Positions 1 to 8,922 of a stretch of 64,000 nt of DNA are shown here, piece by piece. The stretch spans positions 1,053,099 to 1,117,098 of the forward strand of contig NZ_CP061305.1 of assembly GCF_018687755.1 (NCBI RefSeq), read 5' to 3'. Positions within the stretch are counted from its first letter, which is position 1. Every line of letters starts with the position of its first letter. Both the position numbers and the translations under genes were made by a program. Below the pieces are notes generated by a model. That model was not told the origin of the DNA, did not search any database, and saw nothing but the letters and a program-made list of their open reading frames with translations. The DNA is from Polynucleobacter sp. JS-Mosq-20-D10 (GTDB taxonomy: Bacteria > Pseudomonadota > Gammaproteobacteria > Burkholderiales > Burkholderiaceae).

Positions 1-823
1 CTAAGCAAACACCGCCAAAGCGCTTGTTTGGCACAAACGGAATATCTTGACCGGTCCACCACAACACAGAATTCGTTGCGGATTTGCGTGAGGATCCTGT
101 ACCAACTACGTCTCCAACATAGGCAATTTGATTACCCTTTTTCTGGAGAGCTTCAATTTGTTTCATTGGGCCACGCACACCAACCTCGTCAGGCTCAATG
201 CCTGGACGTGGGTTCTTCAACATGATGGTTGCATGTAATGGAATATCTGGACGGCTCCATGCATCAGGTGCAGGGGACAGATCGTCTGTATTGGTTTCAC
301 CGGTAACTTTAAATACAGTAAGGTTCATGCTTTCTGGAACAGCCTTGCGGCTTGTGAACCACTCGGCATCTGCCCAGCTTTGCATGACTGCTTTAGCCTG
401 CACGTTACCTTTTTCTGCTAATTCCTGAACATCATGGAAATAGTCAAACATCAATAAGGTCTTTTTCAATGCTGCTGCTGCAGTTGCTGCGCACTCAGCA
501 TCCGATAATAATTCAACCAAAGGTTTAATGTTGTAACCACCCAGCATGGTCCCCAAGAGTTCGGTTGCCTTAATGCGTGAAATCAACGGAGATTTCTCTG
601 TTCCCTTGGCAATAGCATCTAAAAACTCTGCCTTCACCTTAGCTGCTTCATCAACCCCAGCTGGCACGCGATTGGTAATTAGCTCAACTAATTCCATCTC
701 TTTACCCTTTGCAGGATTTTTGAGCAAACCCACTAATTCAGCAGTTTGATCTTTAGTCAGGGGGAGGGCTGGAATTCCAAGGGCTGCGCGTTCGGCAACT
801 TGAGCGTTATAGGCTTCTAGCAT
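1..823 (-). CDS. acnB: Aconitate hydratase B, N-terminal part (gene runs off the window's left edge)
   Basis: AcnB interconverts citrate and isocitrate in the TCA cycle, in the cytoplasm, using a 4Fe-4S cluster. 274 residues are visible, about a third of a normal ~860-residue AcnB. Residues 1-160 fit the HEAT-like helical domain and the swivel domain follows, with TDDLSPAPDAWSRPDIPLHA at 179-198 and VGTGSSRKSATN at 240-251, both typical of AcnB. The cluster-binding cysteines lie beyond the edge. The ATG at 821-823 has an AGGAAA ribosome site just upstream. The gene is divergent from pyrG, and a palindrome lies over its probable -35 region. The reading frame is open to base 1. Confidence 0.95.
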   Translation of the reverse strand, partial: MLEAYNAQVAERAALGIPALPLTKDQTAELVGLLKNPAKGKEMELVELITNRVPAGVDEAAKVKAEFLDAIAKGTEKSPLISRIKATELLGTMLGGYNIKPLVELLSDAECAATAAAALKKTLLMFDYFHDVQELAEKGNVQAKAVMQSWADAEWFTSRKAVPESMNLTVFKVTGETNTDDLSPAPDAWSRPDIPLHATIMLKNPRPGIEPDEVGVRGPMKQIEALQKKGNQIAYVGDVVGTGSSRKSATNSVLWWTGQDIPFVPNKRFGGVCL

Positions 824-889
824 CGTGTTTCCTATTGGGTAAGATTTATCAACAGTAAGTTTACGTAGGGCGTGACCCTTAATCAGTCT

Positions 890-918
890 ATTGTAATTCC
901 GAATTCATGTCTTATATA
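890..918 (-). promoter_or_regulatory. Candidate acnB promoter
   Basis: Read leftward, TACAAT (895 to 890) is a good -10 hexamer. A -35 at a 17-base spacing would fall at 918-913, inside the palindrome 909-922. The predicted transcript would have a leader of about 60 bases before the acnB ATG. This is a hexamer match only. Confidence 0.4.
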
Positions 919-922
919 AGAC
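909..922. promoter_or_regulatory. Perfect 14-bp palindrome, likely operator for acnB
   Basis: GTCTTATATAAGAC is its own reverse complement and lies 86 bp upstream of the acnB start, over the likely -35 element. The form resembles operators of GntR-family regulators that control central carbon genes in betaproteobacteria. That assignment rests on resemblance. No regulator gene of that type is in the window. Confidence 0.5.
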
Positions 923-1143
923 TTAATTCTTAAAAATATCTTAAATTGCTTAAAATTTAGGCAATTATCGATCCGCCTGACTATTTTTGGACTCAATTTA
1001 GGTGATCATGAGCTAGGTAAGAGGGGTTTGTTCTATTAAAAAACCTTGAAATGATTCCACATTACCCAAATGCAAGCCTAAAAAGTTGCCATTGTCTTAA
1101 TAACTGCAATCACACTATTTGATCTCTGAGCTTGCCAAGATTT

Positions 1144-1172
1144 TTTAATGACTCAGTCGCTATCGTTATAAT
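1144..1172 (+). promoter_or_regulatory. Candidate pyrG promoter
   Basis: TATAAT at 1167-1172 is a perfect -10 hexamer, 25 bp before the pyrG start. At 17-base spacing the -35 is a weak TTTAAT (1144-1149). The rest of the 374-bp acnB/pyrG interval is AT-rich and holds no gene that I can support. Confidence 0.5.
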
Positions 1173-1197
1173 TACTTTTTCCAACAGAGCTTAAGCG

Positions 1198-2859
1198 ATG
1201 ACCAAATACGTTTTTGTCACTGGTGGTGTGGTTTCCTCTTTAGGGAAAGGAATCGCAGCTGCCTCGCTTGCCGCGATTCTCGAATCCCGCGGCCTGAAAG
1301 TCACCCTCCTAAAATTAGACCCATATATCAACGTTGACCCAGGGACAATGAGCCCACTTCAACATGGTGAAGTCTTTGTTACTGAAGATGGCGCTGAAAC
1401 TGACCTCGATCTTGGACATTATGAGCGCTTTGTTTCTGCAAAGATGCGCAAAAGCAATAACTTCACTACTGGGCAGATTTATGAATCTGTGATTAGCAAA
1501 GAACGACGCGGCGAGTATCTGGGTAAAACTGTCCAGGTCATTCCACACATTACGAATGAGATTCAGGCGTTTGTAGAGCGGGGGGCCAAAGCAAGTCACG
1601 ACGGTCAGGCTGACATTGCGATTTGTGAAATCGGTGGAACTGTTGGTGACATCGAGTCCTTGCCATTTCTTGAAGCAGCCCGCCAAATGAGTATTCGTCT
1701 GCCAAGACACAGTTGCGCATTTGTTCATCTTACTTTGGTTCCTTACATTGCCAGTGCAGGGGAATTAAAGACAAAACCCACCCAGCACTCAGTGCAAAAA
1801 CTGCGGGAAATAGGCATCATGCCGACCGTGCTGTTATGTCGTGCAGACCGCCCGATTCCAGAGGACGAGCGCGCTAAGATTTCTCTTTTCTCAAATGTAC
1901 GGGAAGAGGCGGTAATCTCAGTTTGGGATGTTGATACTATTTACAAGATTCCAGAGATGCTGCAAGCGCAAGGAATGGATGACTTGATTTGTCGTGAATT
2001 AGATATTCAAGCTAAACCTGCAGACCTATCAGTTTGGGCAAACTTGGTTTATGAGTTGGCCAACCCACAACATGATGTCACTATTGGCATGGTCGGCAAG
2101 TATGTTGAGTTAACTGAGTCTTATAAGTCGTTGATTGAAGCTTTGCGTCATGCCGGAATTCATAATCACACTCGCGTCAACATTAACTATATTGATTCTG
2201 AAGTGATTGAAAAAGATGGTGTCGATTGCCTGAAAAATTTAGATGCGATCTTGGTTCCAGGTGGATTTGGTAAGCGTGGTACCGAAGGAAAAATTGCTGC
2301 GATTCGTTATGCTCGTGAAAATAATGTCCCATATCTAGGTATTTGCTTAGGCATGCAATTGGCTGTGATCGAATTTGCTCGCCATGTTGCCAATATTGCC
2401 AAGGCTAATAGTACTGAGTTTGATCCAGAGACTGAGAATCCAGTCGTTGCACTAATTACTGAGTGGGTTGATCGAGAAGGTCGGGTTGAGAAACGTAGTA
2501 ATGATTCTGATCTGGGTGGAACTATGCGCTTAGGTTCACAGCGCTGTCCTGTCAAGGCGGGTACATTGGCTCATGAGATTTATGGTGATGAGGTGAATGA
2601 ACGCCATCGCCATCGCTATGAGGTAAATAATGTTTACGTTCCTCGTCTTGAGAAGTCTGGCCTAATCATTTCCGCTAGAACTCCAAATGAGTCCTTACCT
2701 GAAATGATGGAATTACCTAGTTCTATGCATCCCTGGTTCTTTGGTGTGCAGTTCCATCCAGAGTTCACTTCGACTCCGCGTGATGGTCACCCATTATTTT
2801 CTGCGTTTATTAAGGCATCATTAGTTCATCAAGTCGCAACCGAAAAGCAAGTTGCGTAG
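1198..2859 (+). CDS. pyrG: CTP synthase
   Basis: Makes CTP from UTP, ATP and glutamine, the last step of pyrimidine nucleotide synthesis, in the cytoplasm. The 553-residue length is normal. The N-terminal synthetase domain opens with TKYVFVTGGVVSSLGKGI, containing the ATP-binding loop. The C-terminal class I glutaminase domain has the nucleophile cysteine in GICLGMQLA at about residue 380, and the partner His/Glu in VQFHPEFTS near residue 520. It is followed after 9 bp by kdsA and then eno, a conserved betaproteobacterial order, so the group is probably co-transcribed. No strong Shine-Dalgarno precedes the ATG, but homologues start at exactly this residue. Confidence 0.98.
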   Translation: MTKYVFVTGGVVSSLGKGIAAASLAAILESRGLKVTLLKLDPYINVDPGTMSPLQHGEVFVTEDGAETDLDLGHYERFVSAKMRKSNNFTTGQIYESVISKERRGEYLGKTVQVIPHITNEIQAFVERGAKASHDGQADIAICEIGGTVGDIESLPFLEAARQMSIRLPRHSCAFVHLTLVPYIASAGELKTKPTQHSVQKLREIGIMPTVLLCRADRPIPEDERAKISLFSNVREEAVISVWDVDTIYKIPEMLQAQGMDDLICRELDIQAKPADLSVWANLVYELANPQHDVTIGMVGKYVELTESYKSLIEALRHAGIHNHTRVNINYIDSEVIEKDGVDCLKNLDAILVPGGFGKRGTEGKIAAIRYARENNVPYLGICLGMQLAVIEFARHVANIAKANSTEFDPETENPVVALITEWVDREGRVEKRSNDSDLGGTMRLGSQRCPVKAGTLAHEIYGDEVNERHRHRYEVNNVYVPRLEKSGLIISARTPNESLPEMMELPSSMHPWFFGVQFHPEFTSTPRDGHPLFSAFIKASLVHQVATEKQVA

Positions 2860-2868
2860 GAGAAATAC

Positions 2869-3732
2869 ATGAGTGCATTTAAGTTATGTGGTTTTGATGT
2901 TGGCCTAGTCCATCGTTTCTTTTTGATTGCGGGTCCTTGCGTCATTGAGTCCGAGCAATCAGCTTTAGATATCGCAGGTGAGCTCAAAGAGATTACTGCT
3001 GCTCTCGGCATTCCATTTATCTACAAGTCTTCCTTTGATAAAGCCAATCGCTCCTCTGGAACTTCTTTTCGTGGCTTAGGCATGGAAAAGGGTCTAGAGA
3101 TTCTGGCTCGGGTTAAGCGCGAGATTGGTGTGCCGGTATTAACTGACATTCATGACATCAGCGAAATTGCGCCGGCATCAAAAGTGGTAGATGTTCTTCA
3201 AACGCCAGCTTTCTTGTGCAGACAAACGGATTTCATTCGCGCTTGCGCTCAAAGTGGCAAGCCAGTGAATTTCAAGAAGGGTCAATTTTTATCTCCTCAT
3301 GAAATGCTCAACGTGATTGACAAAGCACGTGCAGCCGCTAAAGAAGCGAACATGCCAGATCAATTTATGGTTTGCGAGCGTGGCGCTTCATTTGGCTACA
3401 ACAACTTAGTTTCTGATATGCGTAGTTTGGCTATTTTGCGTGAAGCAAAAGCACCAGTTGTATTTGATGCGACCCACTCTGTGCAACTTCCTGGTGGTCA
3501 AGGCAATGCCAGTGGTGGCCAACGTGAATTTGTTCCCGTGCTAGCTCGTGCTGCTGTTGCAGTCGGCATCAGTGGCTTATTTATGGAGACGCATCCAGAT
3601 CCAGCTAAAGCACTTTCTGATGGCCCAAATGCTGTGCCCTTGAATCGCATGAAAGAATTACTTGAGTCTTTAGTTGCCATTGACTCTGTTGTGAAAAAGC
3701 CTGGTTCATTTTTAGAAGACAGCTTGAAGTAA
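2869..3732 (+). CDS. kdsA: 3-deoxy-8-phosphooctulonate synthase
   Basis: Condenses arabinose 5-phosphate with phosphoenolpyruvate to Kdo-8-phosphate, the precursor of the Kdo sugars of lipopolysaccharide. The 287-residue protein carries the family motifs IAGPCVIES near residue 22, KSSFDKANRSS near residue 59, and a C-terminal METHPDPAKALSDGPN stretch. A GGAG ribosome site precedes the ATG. It lies 9 bp after pyrG and 33 bp before eno. Grouping with eno is functionally sensible because enolase makes its PEP substrate. Confidence 0.97.
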   Translation: MSAFKLCGFDVGLVHRFFLIAGPCVIESEQSALDIAGELKEITAALGIPFIYKSSFDKANRSSGTSFRGLGMEKGLEILARVKREIGVPVLTDIHDISEIAPASKVVDVLQTPAFLCRQTDFIRACAQSGKPVNFKKGQFLSPHEMLNVIDKARAAAKEANMPDQFMVCERGASFGYNNLVSDMRSLAILREAKAPVVFDATHSVQLPGGQGNASGGQREFVPVLARAAVAVGISGLFMETHPDPAKALSDGPNAVPLNRMKELLESLVAIDSVVKKPGSFLEDSLK

Positions 3733-3765
3733 GACCCCATATTCATTTAATTTAGGAGAAGGTGC

Positions 3766-5052
3766 ATGAGCGCCATTGTTGACATCATCGGTAGAGAAGT
3801 TTTGGATTCACGCGGTAATCCCACAGTCGAATGCGATGTATTGCTTGAGTCAGGTGTGATGGGGCGTGCAGCAGTGCCTTCAGGTGCATCGACTGGTTCA
3901 CGTGAGGCTATTGAGCTGCGTGATGGAGATCAAGCACGCTATTTAGGTAAGGGCGTTCTCAAGGCTGTACAAAATATTAATATTGAGATCGCTGAATCTA
4001 TCCTCGGTCTTGATGCTAGCGAACAAGCATTCCTGGATCACACCTTGATTGAACTGGATGGAACACATAACAAAGCACGCTTAGGTGCTAATGCTACATT
4101 GGCTGTTTCTATGGCTGTAGCACGCGCTGCTGCAGAAGAAGCTGGCTTACCTTTGTATCGCTACTTTGGTGGATCAGGCGGCATGCAATTGCCAGTCCCA
4201 ATGATGAACATTGTCAATGGTGGTGCTCACGCAAATAACAGCCTAGATATTCAGGAATTTATGGTGATGCCTGTAGGAGCGCAAAGCTTCCGCGAAGCAC
4301 TTCGCTGTGGCGCTGAAATCTTCCATGAATTGAAAAAGATTCTAGGTGCTCAAGGCATGCCAACAACTGTAGGAGATGAGGGCGGATTTGCACCTAATTT
4401 CAAGAGCAATCAAGAGTGCTTACAGACCATCATGAAAGCGATTGAGGGCGCTGGTTACCAAGCTGGTGAAGATGTCTTGCTAGCCTTAGATTGTGCTGCA
4501 AGTGAATTCTATAAAGATGGTAAGTACCACCTTTCAGGCGAAGGTTTGCAATTGACTTCAAGCGAATTCTCAGACTACCTTGGTAACTTGGCCGACCAAT
4601 TTCCAATTGTATCGATTGAGGACGGCATGCATGAGAGCGACTGGGATGGATGGGCCGACATTACTCAGAAATTGGGTAAGAAGATCCAATTGGTTGGCGA
4701 TGATCTCTTCGTGACTAATACTCGCATTCTCAAGGAAGGTATTGAGAAAGGTATCGCTAACTCCATCTTGATCAAGATTAATCAAATTGGCACCTTAACT
4801 GAGACCTTCGCTGCGATTGAAATGGCTAAGCGTGCCAATTACACGGCCGTAATTTCTCATCGCTCCGGTGAAACAGAAGACAGCACCATTGCTGACATTG
4901 CCGTTGGTACAAATGCTGGCCAAATTAAGACAGGCTCTTTGTCTCGCTCCGATCGGATTGCCAAGTACAACCAGTTGTTACGCATAGAAGAAGACTTGGG
5001 TGATGTTGCCACCTATCCAGGTAAATCTGTTTTCTATAATCTCAAACGCTAA
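3766..5052 (+). CDS. eno: Enolase
   Basis: Converts 2-phosphoglycerate to phosphoenolpyruvate in glycolysis. The 428-residue length is standard. Visible landmarks are the N-terminal REVLDSRGNPTVE, the GDEGGFAPN segment with the catalytic glutamate near residue 205, the metal ligand in SIEDGMHESDWDGW, the catalytic lysine in ILIKINQIGT near residue 335, and SHRSGETED near residue 365. A strong TAGGAGAAGG ribosome site precedes the start. It sits in the pyrG-kdsA-eno-ftsB run and probably shares its transcript. Confidence 0.98.
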   Translation: MSAIVDIIGREVLDSRGNPTVECDVLLESGVMGRAAVPSGASTGSREAIELRDGDQARYLGKGVLKAVQNINIEIAESILGLDASEQAFLDHTLIELDGTHNKARLGANATLAVSMAVARAAAEEAGLPLYRYFGGSGGMQLPVPMMNIVNGGAHANNSLDIQEFMVMPVGAQSFREALRCGAEIFHELKKILGAQGMPTTVGDEGGFAPNFKSNQECLQTIMKAIEGAGYQAGEDVLLALDCAASEFYKDGKYHLSGEGLQLTSSEFSDYLGNLADQFPIVSIEDGMHESDWDGWADITQKLGKKIQLVGDDLFVTNTRILKEGIEKGIANSILIKINQIGTLTETFAAIEMAKRANYTAVISHRSGETEDSTIADIAVGTNAGQIKTGSLSRSDRIAKYNQLLRIEEDLGDVATYPGKSVFYNLKR

Positions 5053-5073
5053 TCATTAGCTAGTTTTTAGTTT

Positions 5074-5400
5074 ATGCGTATTGTCATCTACTCGATGCTG
5101 TTATTGCTAATTGCAATACAGTACCCACTTTGGTTGGGTAAGGGTGGATGGCTAAAGGTATACGAGATGGAGAAGCAGCTTGAGTTGCAACAGGCTAAAA
5201 ACAGTCTTCTGAGCTTGCGTAATGCCAAACTCACCGGCGACGTTAAGGATTTAAAAGATGGTACCCGAGCGATTGAAGAGCGGGCTCGTGTTGAGCACGG
5301 CATGCTGAAGGAGGGAGAGTTCTTCGTACAAATCCTGCCCACTGAAAAATCTGCCTCTAATACTGCTGATGGCGTAAAGCCAACAACGCCTAAGCCATAA
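5074..5400 (+). CDS. ftsB: Cell division protein FtsB
   Basis: Small bitopic inner-membrane protein that works with FtsL and FtsQ in the divisome. The 108 residues show a single N-terminal membrane segment (about residues 4-20), then a leucine-zipper-like coiled coil (about 30-70). The typical RARVEHGMLKEGEFF segment follows. Its position directly after eno is the conserved proteobacterial location. The C-terminal tail after about residue 92 is low-complexity and likely disordered. No clear Shine-Dalgarno is visible. Confidence 0.93.
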   Translation: MRIVIYSMLLLLIAIQYPLWLGKGGWLKVYEMEKQLELQQAKNSLLSLRNAKLTGDVKDLKDGTRAIEERARVEHGMLKEGEFFVQILPTEKSASNTADGVKPTTPKP

Positions 5401-5407
5401 CTATTGC

Positions 5408-6373
5408 TCAATGCCCACTAGAGGGTGGTCTCGTTGCATCTGCCAGTAAATCTGTTTTAAAGACCTGCCTACAATCAACCGCATCGAAGCGATAAGCTTT
5501 AGCGCAAAAATCACACTCGGTTTCTACGACGCCTTGCTCTGCAAGAATACTTTCAACTTCTTCTTCGCCCAGCATTCTAAGAATATCGGCCACCTTGGTG
5601 CGTGAACAGCGGCAGCTAAAGCGAACAGGGCGGAGTGGAAAGCTTCGGACACCGCTTTCTGTTGACTCTTCTAAAAAGAGACGGCGGAGGATAGTTTCTG
5701 GTGAAAGCGTGAGTAATTCTTCATTGGTAATCGTTTCACCCAGCGCCTGAATTCTGGTCCAACCTTCTGCTGCAAGTTGAGGATCAAGATGGGTATGACC
5801 ACCTGAGTCCGGCAATCGCTGCAACAGCAATCCACCAACATGGGTGTCATTGGATGCTAGCCAGATGCGGGTATCCAATTGTTCCGAGTTTTGCATGTAC
5901 AGGGCAATCGCTTCGGCAGCGCTGGTAACAGGCTTAATGACGGTACCGCGGTGCTCTTGAAGGGCCACGATTCCTTGGTAAGGCGGTTGACCAGGTTGAC
6001 GGTCAGATGGGTCTAGAGTGATTACTAGACGCCCAGTATTGTCCGCATCCAGTAATTCGCCTAGTGTGGCATTGGGATCAATACTGGTGGGATCTACAGA
6101 TAGCTTGACGGTAGCTCGCATGGTCAGGTCAGACTTGCATTCCACTACGAGGAGCTGAATAGGGCCTTTACTTTGAGCCTGAATGATCAAGGTCCCATCA
6201 AATTTGAGGCTGGCGCTCAACAGGGTCGCAGCGCCCACAAAATCACCCAGGATGCGCCTGACTACAGGAGGATCATTACGGCGCTCTAATACGGCTTGCC
6301 AGGCGCTGCTAATGGAAACAATCTCCCCGCGGACCGGGGCACCATCGCACATAAATACAAGTAATTCGTTCAT
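5408..6373 (-). CDS. hslO: Hsp33 redox-regulated chaperone
   Basis: Cytoplasmic holdase that is activated by oxidation and unfolding of a C-terminal zinc centre. The 321-residue protein has the complete zinc motif, CRC near residue 254 and CDFC near residue 287, so the redox switch is intact. The substrate-binding core includes PYQGIVAL and the YMQNSEQLDTRIWL segment. It is convergent with ftsB (7 bp between stops) and divergent from gltX. Reading starts at the ATG at 6371-6373. Confidence 0.96.
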   Translation of the reverse strand: MNELLVFMCDGAPVRGEIVSISSAWQAVLERRNDPPVVRRILGDFVGAATLLSASLKFDGTLIIQAQSKGPIQLLVVECKSDLTMRATVKLSVDPTSIDPNATLGELLDADNTGRLVITLDPSDRQPGQPPYQGIVALQEHRGTVIKPVTSAAEAIALYMQNSEQLDTRIWLASNDTHVGGLLLQRLPDSGGHTHLDPQLAAEGWTRIQALGETITNEELLTLSPETILRRLFLEESTESGVRSFPLRPVRFSCRCSRTKVADILRMLGEEEVESILAEQGVVETECDFCAKAYRFDAVDCRQVFKTDLLADATRPPSSGH

Positions 6374-6450
6374 AAGTGAAAGTATCCACTTTTTTGACGA
6401 TCAGAGTGCTAAATGATCATATTCAAAGCCGACCTGAGATAATGTGCCTT

Positions 6451-7845
6451 ATGCATATACGAACACGTTTCGCCCCTAGTCCAACGGGCTTTATTCACTT
6501 GGGCAACCTTCGCAGCGCTTTATATCCCTGGGCTTTTGCTCGCCACAACCAGGGCGACTTTATTTTGCGTATTGAGGATACCGATGTAGAGCGCTCCACA
6601 CAGGAAGCTGTCGATGTCATTATTGAAGGCATGGCATGGCTTGGTCTAGATTTAGACGAAGGCCCAATTTATCAAATGCAGCGTATTGATCGTTACCGTG
6701 CGGTTGTTAAGCAGATGCTCGATGCGGGCCTTGCTTACCCTTGCTATATGAGCGAAGAAGAGCTCAATAAGCTACGTGACCAACAGATGGCCAATAAAGA
6801 AAAGCCTCGCTATAACGGTCAATGGCGTCCAGAGCCAGGCAAAACTCTGCCAGCAATACCGGAAGATGTTTTACCAGTGATTCGGTTTAAAAATCCGATT
6901 GGTGGATCTGTGATTTGGGAAGATGCAGTAAAAGGCAAGATCGAAATTAATAATGATGAGTTGGATGATTTGGTGATTGCCCGTCCTGATGGCACGCCAA
7001 CCTATAACTTCTGCGTTGTAGTAGATGACCTCGACATGAACATCACCCATGTGATTCGTGGCGATGATCATGTCAACAACACGCCACGTCAAATTAACAT
7101 CATGAAGGCGCTCGGTGGTACACCACCGGTATACGCCCATTTACCAACGGTCCTCAACGACTCTGGTGAAAAAATGAGTAAGCGGAATGGCGCCATGAGT
7201 GTGCGTGATTATCAAAAAGCAGGCTACCTACCTGAAGCTATTCTGAATTACCTAGCAAGGCTAGGTTGGTCACATGGTGATGCAGAGATTTTTACTAAAG
7301 AGCAGTTTGTAAATTGGTTTGACTTGGGTAGCCTTGGTCGATCACCGGCGCAACACAATCCTGAAAAGTTACTTTGGCTAAATCATCAATATATTCAGAA
7401 TGCTGATCCAGAAATACTGGCAGAAGCAACTAAGCCATTCGCACATGAACTCGGCATTGATACAGAAAATGGTCCGGACTTTGTGCAAGTAGTTGCGCTG
7501 CTTAAAGATCGCGCTAATACATTGATCGAAATTGCGGAAGGTGCAAAGCTGTTCTATTTACCAGCACCTAATCACAGTGATAAGCAAATTGCAGAAAACA
7601 TTCCAGCCGAAATCATTCCTGCTCTGAAGGATTTGGTTGAGGCCATTCAATCTGCTGAGCATACAAAAGTGGCTTATGGGGCAGCTTTTAAAGAAGTTTT
7701 AGCCAAGCATCAGATCAAAATGCCAGCATTAGCAATGCCGGTGCGTTATGCTTTATTTGCCACCACACAGACGCCAGCCATTGATTCCGTCTTACTTGTT
7801 TTGGGTAAGAATGAGGCGGTAGCAAGGCTTTCGAAGGTTGTCTAA
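6451..7845 (+). CDS. gltX: Glutamyl-tRNA synthetase
   Basis: Charges tRNA-Glu with glutamate. From this start the protein has 464 residues, which fits the family. The class I signature is APSPTGFIHLGNLRSAL (HIGH-type, FIHLG), and the second ATP site is EKMSKRNGA, KMSKR being perfect. The frame is open 75 bp further upstream to 6376, but that extension has no family similarity, and bacterial GltX proteins begin right before the RTRFAPSPTG motif. The start at 6451 is therefore chosen. A tRNA-Glu gene lies a few hundred bases downstream. Confidence 0.97.
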   Translation: MHIRTRFAPSPTGFIHLGNLRSALYPWAFARHNQGDFILRIEDTDVERSTQEAVDVIIEGMAWLGLDLDEGPIYQMQRIDRYRAVVKQMLDAGLAYPCYMSEEELNKLRDQQMANKEKPRYNGQWRPEPGKTLPAIPEDVLPVIRFKNPIGGSVIWEDAVKGKIEINNDELDDLVIARPDGTPTYNFCVVVDDLDMNITHVIRGDDHVNNTPRQINIMKALGGTPPVYAHLPTVLNDSGEKMSKRNGAMSVRDYQKAGYLPEAILNYLARLGWSHGDAEIFTKEQFVNWFDLGSLGRSPAQHNPEKLLWLNHQYIQNADPEILAEATKPFAHELGIDTENGPDFVQVVALLKDRANTLIEIAEGAKLFYLPAPNHSDKQIAENIPAEIIPALKDLVEAIQSAEHTKVAYGAAFKEVLAKHQIKMPALAMPVRYALFATTQTPAIDSVLLVLGKNEAVARLSKVV

Positions 7846-7853
7846 ACCAGAAC

Positions 7854-7883
7854 TTGCCTCCCCCTACAAAAATAGGATAAAAT
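7854..7883 (+). promoter_or_regulatory. Candidate promoter of the tRNA cluster
   Basis: TTGCCT (7854-7859) and TAAAAT (7878-7883) are separated by 18 bases and lie just after the gltX stop, about 45 bp before the first tRNA. This is a plausible sigma-70 promoter for the three-tRNA transcript. Confidence 0.5.
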
Positions 7884-7926
7884 CTTGGATTGTTTTGAGT
7901 GTCTTGTAGCGTTTTAACGAGATTAC

Positions 7927-8002
<76 letters not shown>

Positions 8003-8042
8003 AGCATTTAGAATTGCAGTATTAGCTTTAGTAGTAGTCCAG

Positions 8043-8118
8043 GTCCCCATCGTCTAGAGGCCTAGGACATCACCCTTTCACGGTGAGTACGGGGGTTCGA
8101 ATCCCCCTGGGGACGCCA
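8043..8118 (+). tRNA. tRNA-Glu (anticodon TTC)
   Basis: 76 nt with encoded CCA. The acceptor stem is GTCCCCA/TGGGGAC. The anticodon loop CTTTCAC gives TTC, and the T-arm contains GGTTCGAATCC. It lies 40 bases after tRNA-Ala. Confidence 0.96.
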
Positions 8119-8174
8119 AATTTTTGGCTAGTTGTGAGTAGTAAGAAGTGACACAAGTAGCAATCGATGTAATT

Positions 8175-8251
8175 GGAGCGGTAGTTCAGTTGGTTAGAAT
8201 ATCGGCCTGTCACGCCGAGGGTCGCGGGTTCGAGTCCCGTCCGCTCCGCCA
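8175..8251 (+). tRNA. tRNA-Asp (anticodon GTC)
   Basis: 77 nt with encoded CCA. The acceptor stem is GGAGCGG/CCGCTCC. The anticodon loop CTGTCAC gives GTC, and the T-arm contains GGTTCGAGTCC. It is the last tRNA of the cluster, followed by a terminator. Confidence 0.96.
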
Positions 8252-8263
8252 AGTAAGTTTAGA

Positions 8264-8288
8264 AAGCCCCTGCATAAGGGGCTTTTTT
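8264..8288 (+). terminator. Rho-independent terminator after the tRNA cluster
   Basis: AAGCCCC, a 7-base loop, GGGGCTT, then a T run to 8288. The stem is perfect and begins 12 bases after tRNA-Asp. Confidence 0.9.
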
Positions 8289-8393
8289 CATTTCTACTGA
8301 ACCAATAGTGAGCCTGATTGATGTTTATTCACCGAAAGTTACCCCGTAGTATTTTTGCTTACTGCGTAGTTTCTTTGATATTTGCAATAAAGA

Positions 8394-8858
8394 TTAACGA
8401 ACCCAAGTTTGAGTTCTACCCAATAATGGAATGCCGATATAACCCCTGACATCCAATGTTTTGTCATTGACCATATTAATTTTTACCTTATAAATCTCAC
8501 CTTCTTCGGGATCTAAAATTTCTCCACCCGACCAAACGCCTGGACTAGATCTCTTAAGGCCCTTCATGATGATCATTCCGGTAATAGGTTTACCTTTTCG
8601 CTCATCTTTGCATAAGTTGCAATGAGTTACCAGTGTTTCGCCAGGAGTAGGAATTAACTCAGTTACGGTACCGATTAATTCACCATTTTTTTCATCCAAT
8701 CGAATTAATGAACTGGGTTGGTTTGTTTTTTCATCAATCGTTTTCCAAACACCAATCACTGGGTCTGTTGATTGCGCATTGCTATAACTTACAAAAAGAA
8801 AGGCGCCCAACACTGTGCATTGGATAAATTTTGCAATGATTTGTAATGGGTTATTCAT
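8394..8858 (-). CDS. Secreted DUF2147 family protein
   Basis: 154 residues with an N-terminal signal peptide (hydrophobic stretch about residues 10-28, ending NAQS). The remainder matches the DUF2147 pattern: DPVIGVWKTIDEKTN at the start of the mature part, a central NLCKDERKGKPITGMIIMKGL, and a C-terminal VRGYIGIPLLGRTQTWVR. The family is probably a small lipocalin-like beta-barrel of the periplasm. Its molecular role is unknown. Two cysteines (HCNLC) lie three apart in the middle. It is a single gene, divergent from the MipA-like gene. Confidence 0.85.
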   Translation of the reverse strand: MNNPLQIIAKFIQCTVLGAFLFVSYSNAQSTDPVIGVWKTIDEKTNQPSSLIRLDEKNGELIGTVTELIPTPGETLVTHCNLCKDERKGKPITGMIIMKGLKRSSPGVWSGGEILDPEEGEIYKVKINMVNDKTLDVRGYIGIPLLGRTQTWVR

Positions 8859-8922
8859 AACGTTTCCATTGAGTGATTTGGCTGCTAATACAGATGGTCA
8901 TCTTTCATGTTAGATTGACACC

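Noticed and set aside
1025..1045. GGTTT...AAACC stem in the acnB/pyrG interval considered as a small RNA or riboswitch
   Set aside because: Five-pair AT-rich stem only, no conserved structure recognised.
1315..1728. 137-residue reverse ORF opposite pyrG
   Set aside because: Shadow of a highly conserved housekeeping gene.
6376..6450. 25-residue N-terminal extension of gltX
   Set aside because: No family similarity, no ribosome site; GltX proteins start at the residue encoded at 6451.
8070..8252. 60-residue reverse-strand ORF beginning MAERTGLEPATLGV across tRNA-Glu and tRNA-Asp
   Set aside because: It is the antisense translation of two tRNA genes, a well-known source of false proteins.
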